Assembly: GCA_029070965.1 (NCBI GenBank)
Contig: JAIEBI010000022.1
Location: forward strand, 1-64,000
Reading direction: 5' to 3'
Source of the DNA: Clostridiales bacterium
Lineage (GTDB): Bacteria > Bacillota > Clostridia > Christensenellales > Pumilibacteraceae
DNA length: 64,000 nucleotides
Shown: positions 1 through 8,307 of the stretch, in pieces
Layout of the letters: the number at the start of each line of letters is the position of its first letter
Position numbering within the stretch: position 1 is the stretch's first letter
The notes under the pieces: model-generated
Told to the model about the DNA's origin: nothing
The model's database searches: none
Seen by the model: only the letters and a program-made list of their open reading frames with translations
Program-made: the position numbers and the translations under genes

Positions 1-36
1 ATCGAGCTGACGGAACAGTTAAAGAACTTAATCTAA
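1..36 (+). CDS. 3' end of an unidentified gene
   Basis: Frame 1 is open from the first base to a TAA at 34-36 and a strong terminator hairpin follows seven bases later, as expected for a gene end. Only 11 residues remain, so no family can be named. The other two forward frames hit stops early. Confidence 0.4.
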   Translation: MELTEQLKNLI

Positions 37-42
37 CAACAC

Positions 43-70
43 AAAAAGGAAGCCTGCGGGCTTCCTTTTT
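43..70. terminator. Bidirectional intrinsic terminator
   Basis: A 12-bp stem made of AAAAAGGAAGCC and GGCTTCCTTTTT with a TGCG loop. It has A-tract and T-tract on both sides, so it can end the gene leaving the window on the left and the convergent SDR gene on the minus strand. Confidence 0.85.
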
Positions 71-80
71 AATTCGGAAT

Positions 81-851
81 TTATTTTATATCATACATTT
101 TTCTGAGCGCGTACAGCTTTATTCGCCACGGGAGAATACGGTATGCGAACAGCATAAGCTTGTTTTTTGTGCCTACCGTCACTTTTGGCGGTGGGTTGCT
201 TTTGCCGACAATGGCAGCTATGCGCTTTGCCACGTATTCGGCGGAATAACCTGTTTGCTCCATTTTTATAAGCGAGTCCGACGCGGCTTTCAGATTGCCG
301 TTGTACTCGCCGCAATCGGTGTAGATTTTGCGCTTGAACGAAAACTCGGTCTGCGTAGCCGGTACTGCAACCGCCGTGCATTTGATTTTGGGGTTTTCCG
401 TTCGCACCGCCACGGCAAGCGCAAACAGTCCCGCCTTTGTTGCCGAGTAAAATCCGTCGAAGGGTATTGGCGCAATCCCGCCCGACGACGACAACAGCAC
501 CACATGCGGATTGTCGCTTTCGTTCAGCTTTGGCATTGCTGCCTTTATGCACTCGGTCGCGCCTATAATATTCACGTCAAACATGTGTTTTACGTCGCTG
601 TTTTTGGCGTATTCCACGGGCGCGGCAAGAGAACAGCCCGCGCAGTATATCAGCGCGTCAATGCGCTCAACCGCGTTTACCGCCGCGTGAAGCTCGAATA
701 TATCGCTCACGTCCGCCGTTATATTTGTTACGCCGCTCACCGCGCACGGCGACCGCGATATATTGGTTATTTGAGTTTGCTCGTCCAAAAGGTTTTGCGC
801 CATTGCAAGCCCTATTCCTGACGATCCGCCTACTATTACAATGCTTTTCAT
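81..851 (-). CDS. Short-chain dehydrogenase/reductase (SDR)
   Basis: A 256-residue classical SDR, a cytosolic NAD(P)-dependent oxidoreductase of unknown substrate. The N-terminal Rossmann glycine motif GGSSGIG is at residues 8-14, the catalytic serine region LLSSSGG near 120 and the active-site YSATK at 135-139. Length is normal for the family. It is transcribed toward the bidirectional terminator at 43-70 and is divergent from the Wzz-like gene. No neighbour shows the substrate. Family call is firm, function open. Confidence 0.85.
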   Translation of the reverse strand: MKSIVIVGGSSGIGLAMAQNLLDEQTQITNISRSPCAVSGVTNITADVSDIFELHAAVNAVERIDALIYCAGCSLAAPVEYAKNSDVKHMFDVNIIGATECIKAAMPKLNESDNPHVVLLSSSGGIAPIPFDGFYSATKAGLFALAVAVRTENPKIKCTAVAVPATQTEFSFKRKIYTDCGEYNGNLKAASDSLIKMEQTGYSAEYVAKRIAAIVGKSNPPPKVTVGTKNKLMLFAYRILPWRIKLYALRKMYDIK

Positions 852-896
852 ATAAGTAGTTTTTGCAAATACTATTATAAATATTGCAATAATATG

Positions 897-925
897 TTGA
901 TTTTAATGCCTTTCGGTGTTATACT
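897..925 (+). promoter_or_regulatory. Sigma-A promoter of the Wzz-like gene
   Basis: TTGATT, 17 bp, TATACT, about 37 bases before the ATG at 963, which has its own AAGGAG ribosome site. Confidence 0.7.
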
Positions 926-962
926 ACATATATCTAAATAATTAGATTTCCAAGGAGAAAGT

Positions 963-2402
963 ATGAATAAAGAATACGTTTACGAGGACGAGCAGGAAAC
1001 CGAGGGCATAACCTTTAAAAAGATAGGCAGGTTCTTTCAAAAGAGCTGGCTGCGCATGGTTATTTATCTTATTATCGCAGCGTTATTGACCACGGTTATA
1101 GCTGTGCCTATCAAGGTGTACGTTCAGTCCGAACCGATAGCGCAAACGTCTGTCGAATTTATTTACGAGGGTATCGAAAAGGGACTTGATCCCAACGGCG
1201 CGCCGCTTGACACGGACAATATAATAAGCCCCACCGTGCTTGCGCAGGCGGTCAAGGAAGCCAACCTCCAAAAGAAAATCAAAGACATATCTACCCTTCA
1301 CGCTGCAATGCGCGTTGAGGGAGTGCTTACCGACGAATACGTAAAGCTTACGGAAGCTGCGGCAAACGGCGACAAAACCGCGTCGGACAGGCTGCGCAAT
1401 TACGTTATGCGTCCTACGCGCTTTAACATAATAATATCCGACCCTGCGGGATTGGATTTGTCGGACGATCAAGCCAAGCTACTGCTCAACAAGGTTGTCG
1501 CTTGCTACTACAAGGATTTTCAAAAGCGCTACTCGGTGACAAACATGTTCGCGGAAAATGCGTACGCCCTGTCCCAAAACGACAATATGGAGTTTACCGA
1601 TATCTACGATATATACTCGCAGTCGCTGGAATCGGTTAAGGTGTTCTTGCAGGAAATGTCGGAAATCGGCGCGAGCTTTGTGTCCACCGAAAACAACACG
1701 ACGTTCACGCAGCTGCTCAGCGAGCTTAACATCTTGCGCAACAACTACACGCTTTTCAACGCGTATATACTTTCCAACAACGTGTGGCGCGACAAGACTA
1801 CGGCTCGCGACGCGCTTTTGTCCACGCAGACAGAAATTCAAAACCGCCTCGAAGCGCTCGACGGCGAAAACGGTTCTATCCAAAGACTGAAAGCCCAAAT
1901 TGCCACTATCAATCCGACAACGTCGTCCAGTGACGTAAGCGGCGTGCATACCGAAAAAACCGAATATCCCGAAATTTACGAAACGCTGCATCTCCGTTTG
2001 GACGAAGCCAACCGTCAAGTGGAGGAATACACCATTCAGCTTAAAAACATCGAAACGCGGCTTGAAAAGTTAAAGGACGAAGCGCAAACGGACGAGGTAG
2101 CCATAAATAAAGCATTGAGCAATTTGGGCGCATTGGAAAGCCAGACCGAATTGTTTGTTCAAAAGGTGAACGCCACCGTGGCCGATTACTACGACACCAC
2201 GTTTGTGTCGTCGTCCGTAAGCCAAGTGCAGCCGCCCGTCGTCACGCGCAAGAGCATCGACTTTAACCTTTTGATCGTATACGCCGTCGCGCTTATTGTC
2301 GCATTGCTTGCTGCGGGCGTCGTAACCGGCGTAAAGATGGCAAAGGCGGCTTCGGCAAAAGCCGAGGAGCAAGCGCCCGCCGACGAAAAGTCGGATAAGT
2401 AA
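963..2402 (+). CDS. Wzz/chain-length-determinant-like membrane protein
   Basis: A 479-residue protein with two membrane segments, near residues 34-54 and 434-458, enclosing a long extracytoplasmic region rich in predicted helix (much of 330-400 looks coiled coil). This is the topology of polysaccharide co-polymerases (Wzz/CapA type), and the region after the first segment (VEFIYEGIEKG, then a serine/proline start of a helical domain) resembles that family. There is no kinase domain or tyrosine-rich tail; the C-terminus is a short charged cytoplasmic tail. A ribosome site (AAGGAG) precedes the ATG. No glycan export genes are adjacent, so the partner is unknown; it may act with the following GH13 gene only by chance of position. 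Confidence 0.6.
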   Translation: MNKEYVYEDEQETEGITFKKIGRFFQKSWLRMVIYLIIAALLTTVIAVPIKVYVQSEPIAQTSVEFIYEGIEKGLDPNGAPLDTDNIISPTVLAQAVKEANLQKKIKDISTLHAAMRVEGVLTDEYVKLTEAAANGDKTASDRLRNYVMRPTRFNIIISDPAGLDLSDDQAKLLLNKVVACYYKDFQKRYSVTNMFAENAYALSQNDNMEFTDIYDIYSQSLESVKVFLQEMSEIGASFVSTENNTTFTQLLSELNILRNNYTLFNAYILSNNVWRDKTTARDALLSTQTEIQNRLEALDGENGSIQRLKAQIATINPTTSSSDVSGVHTEKTEYPEIYETLHLRLDEANRQVEEYTIQLKNIETRLEKLKDEAQTDEVAINKALSNLGALESQTELFVQKVNATVADYYDTTFVSSSVSQVQPPVVTRKSIDFNLLIVYAVALIVALLAAGVVTGVKMAKAASAKAEEQAPADEKSDK

Positions 2403-2433
2403 TATTCCCGCATAAAAACATTAAGAGGTTAAT

Positions 2434-3969
2434 ATGAGTAATTGGTTGAAAACGGCAATATTTTACGAAATCTATCCCAATTCGTACATGGACTCTAACG
2501 GCGACGGATATGGTGATTTTAAAGGCATAACGAGCAAGCTCGATTATATTAAGGAGCTGGGCGCCAATGCTATATGGCTCAATCCGCATTACGATTCGCC
2601 GTTTATGGACGGCGGCTACGACGTGCGCGATTACTTTAAGGTTTCGCCGCGCTTCGGCACGGAGCAGGATTTCGACGAGTTTATCGCCGCGGCGCATGCA
2701 AAGGGTATTCGCGTCATTTTGGACTTGGTCCCCGGGCACACTTCCGAGCAAAACCCCGACTTTTTGCGCAGTGCGGAAAACGTCCGTAACGAAATGTACG
2801 ACCGCTTTATTTGGACCCATCACGAATGGCATTTCCCCGAAGGGTTCAAGGCGATATCCGGTCGGCACAACCGCAAGGGCAATTACATAGTCAATTTCTA
2901 TTCCACTCAGCCGTCGCTCAACTACGGCTTTAACAACATTACCGAGCCCGATTGGCAAATGTCGTACAAGTCCGAGGCGGCAAAAGCCACGCGCGAGTGG
3001 CTGAAATCGGTCATGCGGTTTTGGCTGGACAAGGGCGCGGACGGCTTCCGCGTGGACATGGCGGACTCGCTTGTCAAAAACGACGGCGGCTTTGGCGAAA
3101 AGCCCGCCACAAGCGAGATATGGCGCGACATTCGCGCAATGCTGGATAGCGAGTATCCCGACGCCGTGCTGGTTTCCGAATGGTCCAACCCGCAGGCGAT
3201 ACGCGCGGGCTTCCACGCCGACTTTATGCTCGACCACTGGGGTAATCCGTACAACAGGCTTGTGCGGTACGAGGAAGCGGGCGAGCATAGCTATTTCGAT
3301 TTACAAGGGCGCGGCGATGCGGCTGAGTTTGCCAAGGGCTTTGCTGAATGGCACGACGCCGTCAAAGATAACGGCAGTATCGCAATTATATCCTGTAACC
3401 ACGACACGCCGCGGCTTGCCCCGCACTACAATACAGATCAGCTAAAAGCGATATACACCACACTGTTCACACTCCCGGGCGTGCCGTTTATGTACTACGG
3501 CGACGAGATAGGCATGAAATACCAAGCCGACTTGCCGTCGGTGGAGTGCGGGTTTGCACGCACAGGCTCGCGCACGCCTATGCAGTGGAATACCGGAAAG
3601 AATGCAGGCTTCTCGACCGCCGAGCAAACCTTCTTGCCCACCGAAACGGACAAGGTTGTCAACGTCGAAGCTCAGCAAAAGGACAAAAAGTCGCTGCTCA
3701 ATTTTGTAAAATCGCTGTTTGAATTCCGCAAGGCGAACAAGGAGCTTAGCTCCACCGATTTGGAATTTGTTCACGCCGTCGGCGCGGAGCCGCTGGTGTA
3801 CAATCGCGGCGGGCTTACCGTGATTGTCAACCCGCTTAACGTCAAGCAAACGGTGGCATTGGACATTCCCGTCAAAGCGCAGGTTGTATTCTCCACGGGC
3901 AAGGAAGCTAAGCCCAACAAAAACGGCACAGTCGCCGTTCCGCCTATATCGGTCACAATCTTTAAGTAA
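2434..3969 (+). CDS. GH13 family alpha-glucosidase/amylase
   Basis: A 511-residue cytoplasmic glycoside hydrolase of the alpha-amylase superfamily (no signal peptide). All four GH13 conserved regions are present: DLVPGH near 97-102, GFRVDMAD with nucleophile Asp208, VSEWS with acid/base Glu249, and CNHDTPR with Asp324. The N-terminus (IFYEIYPNSYMDSNGDGYGD) is typical of the oligo-1,6-glucosidase/trehalulose/sucrose hydrolase branch, so it likely cleaves small alpha-glucosides rather than starch. A short C-terminal beta domain completes it. It follows the Wzz-like gene by 31 bp and is ended by a strong hairpin. Confidence 0.9.
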   Translation: MSNWLKTAIFYEIYPNSYMDSNGDGYGDFKGITSKLDYIKELGANAIWLNPHYDSPFMDGGYDVRDYFKVSPRFGTEQDFDEFIAAAHAKGIRVILDLVPGHTSEQNPDFLRSAENVRNEMYDRFIWTHHEWHFPEGFKAISGRHNRKGNYIVNFYSTQPSLNYGFNNITEPDWQMSYKSEAAKATREWLKSVMRFWLDKGADGFRVDMADSLVKNDGGFGEKPATSEIWRDIRAMLDSEYPDAVLVSEWSNPQAIRAGFHADFMLDHWGNPYNRLVRYEEAGEHSYFDLQGRGDAAEFAKGFAEWHDAVKDNGSIAIISCNHDTPRLAPHYNTDQLKAIYTTLFTLPGVPFMYYGDEIGMKYQADLPSVECGFARTGSRTPMQWNTGKNAGFSTAEQTFLPTETDKVVNVEAQQKDKKSLLNFVKSLFEFRKANKELSSTDLEFVHAVGAEPLVYNRGGLTVIVNPLNVKQTVALDIPVKAQVVFSTGKEAKPNKNGTVAVPPISVTIFK

Positions 3970-3985
3970 ATAAGAATTAATAATT

Positions 3986-4019
3986 ATAATGGACGCTCGC
4001 TATGTAGAGCGTCCATTAT
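3986..4019 (+). terminator. Intrinsic terminator after GH13 gene
   Basis: Perfect 13-bp stem (ATAATGGACGCTC with its complement) and an 8-base loop, followed by a T-rich stretch. Confidence 0.85.
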
Positions 4020-4026
4020 TCTTTGC

Positions 4027-4056
4027 TTGACAAAACTCTGTAACTTTTTATATAAT
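4027..4056 (+). promoter_or_regulatory. Consensus sigma-A promoter of pepF
   Basis: Perfect TTGACA and TATAAT boxes separated by 18 bp, directly after the previous terminator. An AAAGGAG ribosome site follows before the ATG at 4074. Confidence 0.9.
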
Positions 4057-4073
4057 TAAAAAAAGGAGTTGTT

Positions 4074-5780
4074 ATGGTTAAAAAGATATCCGAGTATAAG
4101 TATGAGCGTGCGGATTTAAAGAAAGCCGCCGAATATTACGACAATGCTACGACGCGCGTAAAGCAGGCTAAAAGCGCGAGGGAGCTCGCCGACATCCGCG
4201 CCGAGGTAAACGAATATTTTGCGCAGTTCGTCACGCAAATCAATCTTGCGTTTATTCGCCATTCGCTCGACGTGCGCGACGAGTTTTACGCCGCCGAAAA
4301 GGATTATTACGATGAAAACCTGCCCGCGCTTTCGGCAAAGAGCACGCAGTTTAACAGTGCGCTTATGTCGTCGCCGTATGCGGGCGAGCTGGACAAGGTT
4401 ATCAATCCCATAATCGTGCAAAACACCAAAGCGAGCTTGCGCGTTATGGACGAAAAGATAATAGCCGATTGCATAGAGGAGAACAAGCTGGTCACCGAGT
4501 ACGACAAGCTGCTCGCGTCGCTTGCCTATCCGTGGGAGGGCAAGACGGTCACGCTGAGCGAAATGCACGGATTTTGCAAGGACGCCGATAGGAATGTGCG
4601 CAAAAAGGCGTTCACCGTTATAGGACAAACGCTCGCTACCGTCGGCGACAAGCTGGACGATATTTACGACAGAATGGTAAAGGTGCGCACGGCTATGGCG
4701 CGCAAAATGGGCTTCGATAACTTTGTGGAAATGGGCGATTTGCGCATAGGTCATATCGGCTACGGCAGGAAGGAGATTGCCGTGTTCCGCAATTCTGTGC
4801 TCAACGACGTCGTGCCCGCGCTTAAAAAGCTCAAATCCGAGCTTGCCGAGCGGCTGGGCTTAAAGGGCGGCATACACCTTTACGACAACGACAACTATAT
4901 TGTGGGTGGAAACATAGACCCCGTAGGCAACGCCGAACAGCTTTTTGCCGCCGCGCAAAATATATACGACGATATGGATCCCGCGCTCGGCAAGTTCTTT
5001 AACGATATGTGCGCGGCGCAAGCAATAGACTACGTAGCGCGCGAGGGCAAAATGGGCGGCGGCTATGCCGAAATGCTGTACGACTTCGGTCAGCCTTTTA
5101 TCTTCGCCAACTTTAACGGCACAATGGACGACGTGGGCGTGCTCACGCACGAGTTCGGCCACGCATATGCGTTTAACCGTGCTGCAGCCAACAACGTGGA
5201 TATAGATTTGTTTGTGGGCGGTATGGAAACTGCCGAAACCCATTCCATGAGCATGGAAGCGCTGTGCAACAGTTACAACAAATATTTTTACGGCGACCGC
5301 GCCGTAGCCGCAACGTACCAGCAAATATTCGACGCGTTCAACTTTTTGCCGTACGGCGTGACGGTGGACTATTTCCAACAGCTTGTATACGAAAATCCGG
5401 ATATGACTCCCGCCGAGCGGCGCGCGCTGTGGCTCAAATTAGAGGGCGAATTCCGCCCGTACGTGGATATGAGCGACATACCATTCATCGAGGGCGGCGG
5501 CAGGTGGCAGTACCAAAAGCATATTTACGAATCGCCCTTCTATTATATAGATTACTGCTTGTCCACATGTTTGGCGTTGCAGTTCGGCGAGCTTGCCGCA
5601 GTCGACTTTAAGACGGCGCTCAAAAAGTATTTGAATTTAGTGGAAGCGGGCGGCACCAAGTCCATAGTCGATTTGGCGCACGAAGCGGGACTTAAAAGCC
5701 CGTTCGACGAGGGTGCGCTAAGCGACGTTTGCAAGCAGATTGTGGCACACTTAACTAAGCTTCAAAAGGAAATCAAATGA
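4074..5780 (+). CDS. pepF: M3 family oligoendopeptidase (PepF-like)
   Basis: A 568-residue zinc metallopeptidase that cleaves short peptides in the cytoplasm. The zinc motif HEFGH is at 359-363 and the third ligand Glu lies in ETHSMSME, about 25 residues later, as in M3B peptidases. Length matches the family. It has its own consensus promoter and heads a run of tightly packed genes: its stop overlaps the start of mazG (ATGA). A role in peptide turnover fits the peptidase PepV elsewhere in the window. Confidence 0.93.
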   Translation: MVKKISEYKYERADLKKAAEYYDNATTRVKQAKSARELADIRAEVNEYFAQFVTQINLAFIRHSLDVRDEFYAAEKDYYDENLPALSAKSTQFNSALMSSPYAGELDKVINPIIVQNTKASLRVMDEKIIADCIEENKLVTEYDKLLASLAYPWEGKTVTLSEMHGFCKDADRNVRKKAFTVIGQTLATVGDKLDDIYDRMVKVRTAMARKMGFDNFVEMGDLRIGHIGYGRKEIAVFRNSVLNDVVPALKKLKSELAERLGLKGGIHLYDNDNYIVGGNIDPVGNAEQLFAAAQNIYDDMDPALGKFFNDMCAAQAIDYVAREGKMGGGYAEMLYDFGQPFIFANFNGTMDDVGVLTHEFGHAYAFNRAAANNVDIDLFVGGMETAETHSMSMEALCNSYNKYFYGDRAVAATYQQIFDAFNFLPYGVTVDYFQQLVYENPDMTPAERRALWLKLEGEFRPYVDMSDIPFIEGGGRWQYQKHIYESPFYYIDYCLSTCLALQFGELAAVDFKTALKKYLNLVEAGGTKSIVDLAHEAGLKSPFDEGALSDVCKQIVAHLTKLQKEIK

Positions 5781-6619
5781 TGAAAAACACGCTTACTGTG
5801 GACGGCGAAACGTTTTTGCGCCTGCCCGTGGTCGACACCTCGTTGGCGGTCGAAATTTGCGATATTACGCCCGAAAATTTTCCGCGCATAAAGGATAAGC
5901 TTATATCGCTGTACGGAGAAAATCAAGAGCTTTTGAGTATCGAAAGAGCCGAAACAATTACAATGCCGCCGCAAAGCGACTTTGACAAACAGCGGTACAA
6001 CGCCGCCGACGCGATGCGCGTAATTACGCGGCTTACGCGCGAGGGCGACGGCTGTCCGTGGGACAGAGCGCAAACGCACGAGAGCATTCGCATAAATATG
6101 ATAGAGGAAGCTTACGAGGCGGTGGACGCCATAGATAAGCACGATATAGCGAACATGCGCGAGGAGTTCGGCGACGTGCTTTTGCAGTCTCTGCTCCAAT
6201 CGGATATGGCAAGGCGTGCGGGCGAATTTGACTTTGACGACGTGTGCGACGGACTGTGCAAAAAGCTGATAAGCAGGCACACCTTTATATTCGGCGCCGA
6301 CAGCGCGGGCAACGCCGAGGAAGCACTTAAATTGTGGGACAAGGCAAAGGCGACAGAAAAGCATTACGATTCGGTCAAGACCATACTCAATAAATTGCCC
6401 GACACTTTCCCCGCATTACTGCTTGCGCAAAAGCTGCACAAAAAGCTTAAAAAAGCGGGGTATAAATCCGACCCGTCAGCGGCACTCGACAGCGCGATAC
6501 AAAACAAGGACTACGCCGCCGCAATAGTCGCCTGCGCTGCATTGCTTTCCGATAACGGCAAGGACGCCGAGGTCGAAGTGAACAAGCTGGTCAAGGCAAA
6601 GATCGACGGTGTTAAATAG
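5777..6619 (+). CDS. mazG: MazG nucleoside triphosphate pyrophosphohydrolase with a YabN-like N-terminal remnant
   Basis: A 280-residue protein hydrolysing NTPs to NMP and pyrophosphate, a nucleotide-pool cleaner. The MazG signature GDGCPWD is at about 90-96, followed by the metal-binding EEAYE and EEFGD helices; a second helical half follows. The first 70 residues are not MazG; the piece KDKLISLYGENQEL plus a short acidic linker resembles the segment that joins the methylase to MazG in YabN-type fusions, but no methylase domain remains. The start overlaps pepF by four bases, implying translational coupling. Confidence 0.88.
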   Translation: MMKNTLTVDGETFLRLPVVDTSLAVEICDITPENFPRIKDKLISLYGENQELLSIERAETITMPPQSDFDKQRYNAADAMRVITRLTREGDGCPWDRAQTHESIRINMIEEAYEAVDAIDKHDIANMREEFGDVLLQSLLQSDMARRAGEFDFDDVCDGLCKKLISRHTFIFGADSAGNAEEALKLWDKAKATEKHYDSVKTILNKLPDTFPALLLAQKLHKKLKKAGYKSDPSAALDSAIQNKDYAAAIVACAALLSDNGKDAEVEVNKLVKAKIDGVK

Positions 6620-6624
6620 GTAAT

Positions 6625-7524
6625 ATGTTGCAATTAGGCAAGTACACAATAACGGGCGCAATACTCGCGCCGATGGCGGGGTATACCGACGTAGCGTTTC
6701 GCACTCTGTGCAAGGAGTGTGGCGCGGGACTTACCGTCACGGAAATGGTATCCGTGCGCGGGCTTGTTCACGACAGCCAAAAGACCGAGCAGTTAATGCG
6801 GCTTTCGGAGGTTGAACGCCCGTCGTGTATTCAGCTGTTCGGTAACGACCCCGCAGATTTCGCGGCCGTAGCCAAAACGCTGGACTGCGACATAATAGAT
6901 ATAAATATGGGCTGTCCCATGCCTAAGATAGTCAACAACGGCGACGGCGCGGCACTTTTGAACAACCCCGAGCGCGCGGGGCAAATAGTGCGCGCAATCA
7001 AGGACGTTACGGACAAGCCTGTCACAGTCAAAACTCGACTGGGCTATATGATTGACGAAAACCAAGCCGCGGCGCTTATAGAAAGCGTGGCAGCAGCGGG
7101 CGCGGCGGCAGTGACAGTACACGGCAGGTATGCCAAGCAACGATATGCGGGCTTTTCGGACAGCGGCGAAGTGTTGAAGCTTGCAAAAAGCTCGCCCATA
7201 CCGATAATCGCAAACGGCGATATAGGCGAGGTTTTCCCTCCCGATCCGCATATAGCCGCCTTGATGATAGGCAGAGCTGCGTTAAGCAATCCGCACGTGT
7301 TCGAGGATAAGCCCGCAGATCCGTTCGGCACGGCGCGGCGGCATATCGAGCTGCTTACGCAGTACTTTGATGAACGGTATACAATAAATCAAGTGCGCAA
7401 GTTTTTTGTGCATTACTTTCGCAGGGTAAACGGCAGCAAAGCGCTTAGAAGCGCGGTTAATATTGCGGAATCGGTAAGCACAGTGCTACATGCTGTCGAT
7501 TATTGCGAAAAATTAAATCAATAA
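6625..7524 (+). CDS. dus: tRNA-dihydrouridine synthase
   Basis: A 299-residue FMN enzyme that reduces uridine to dihydrouridine in tRNA D-loops. The N-terminal LAPMAGYTD flavin site, the catalytic-cysteine motif NMGCPMPK near residues 94-101, VKTRLG and the late IANGDI/GRAAL phosphate-binding motifs are all visible. It lies 5 bp after mazG in the same operon. Subtype (DusB-like is most common in Firmicutes) cannot be settled by eye. Confidence 0.93.
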   Translation: MLQLGKYTITGAILAPMAGYTDVAFRTLCKECGAGLTVTEMVSVRGLVHDSQKTEQLMRLSEVERPSCIQLFGNDPADFAAVAKTLDCDIIDINMGCPMPKIVNNGDGAALLNNPERAGQIVRAIKDVTDKPVTVKTRLGYMIDENQAAALIESVAAAGAAAVTVHGRYAKQRYAGFSDSGEVLKLAKSSPIPIIANGDIGEVFPPDPHIAALMIGRAALSNPHVFEDKPADPFGTARRHIELLTQYFDERYTINQVRKFFVHYFRRVNGSKALRSAVNIAESVSTVLHAVDYCEKLNQ

Positions 7525-7544
7525 ATATCAAATAGGAGATAATC

Positions 7545-8063
7545 ATGGAAAACAAAATCTACGCAACAATCGAGTTCACCGACGGCAACGTCATCAATCT
7601 TGAATTGTATCCCGACGAAGCGCCGATTACGGTAGCCAACTTTGTCAAGCTGTGCAATGCACACTTTTACGACGGATTGTGCTTTCACCGCGTAATAGAC
7701 GGATTTATGATTCAAGGCGGCGGGTTCGCATGGGACGAGCGCCGCGGACTCGTGCAAAAGGAAGCGCCCACCATCAAGGGCGAGTTCAAAAGCAACGGCG
7801 TAAACAACACCATAAGCCACACCAAAGGCACCATATCTATGGCGCGCACCAACGTTAAGGACAGCGCGTCCAGCCAGTTCTTTATTTGCGTTGCAAACAC
7901 GCCCCACCTCAACGGCGAGTACGCCGCTTTCGGCAGGTGCGCCGACGAGCAAAGCATAAAGACGGCGGTAGCTTACGGCAAGGTCAGGACGGGCAGGTGG
8001 CAGTACTATTCCGACATTCCGCTCAATCCTATTGTTATCAAGACGATTACGGTTAAGCAATAA
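7545..8063 (+). CDS. Cyclophilin-type peptidyl-prolyl isomerase
   Basis: A 172-residue single-domain cyclophilin without signal peptide, so a cytoplasmic proline isomerase. Typical motifs are FHRVIDGFMIQGG near 49-61, SMARTN, and SSQFFICV. A ribosome site (AGGAG) precedes the ATG and it follows dus by 20 bp, closing the pepF-mazG-dus operon. Confidence 0.93.
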   Translation: MENKIYATIEFTDGNVINLELYPDEAPITVANFVKLCNAHFYDGLCFHRVIDGFMIQGGGFAWDERRGLVQKEAPTIKGEFKSNGVNNTISHTKGTISMARTNVKDSASSQFFICVANTPHLNGEYAAFGRCADEQSIKTAVAYGKVRTGRWQYYSDIPLNPIVIKTITVKQ

Positions 8064-8140
8064 AGGGCATAATAACTTTGCTTCTTGTTAAGAGTTAAGC
8101 AAGAATATTCAACCTCAATCAGCGGTTTAGAAATCGGTGT

Positions 8141-8177
8141 AAAGTTTTCTTGCTTACTTCTTTTTCAAAAGAAGTAA
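8141..8177. repeat. Copy 1 of a dispersed hairpin repeat
   Basis: An 11-bp inverted repeat TTACTTCTTTT/AAAAGAAGTAA preceded by AAAGTTTTCTTGC. The same sequence, inverted, occurs after the large surface-protein gene at 44134-44170. It lies in the 244-bp gap between the cyclophilin and the PrsA-like gene, which otherwise shows no gene. Confidence 0.65.
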
Positions 8178-8307
8178 TAATTGTTGGCAAAAGATATAGT
8201 AAATCGTTTGATTTTTTCCAAGCGATTTAGTATAATTAAAGATACGGTATTCTATTCCTCGTAGTATCGGGGTTGATACCCATTCTAATCGGTATAGGTG
8301 TAAACAA

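Noticed and set aside
7652-7858. Small ORFs in other frames inside cyclophilin and many similar track lines
   Set aside because: They lie inside well-identified genes, have no ribosome sites, and have Arg-rich shadow composition.
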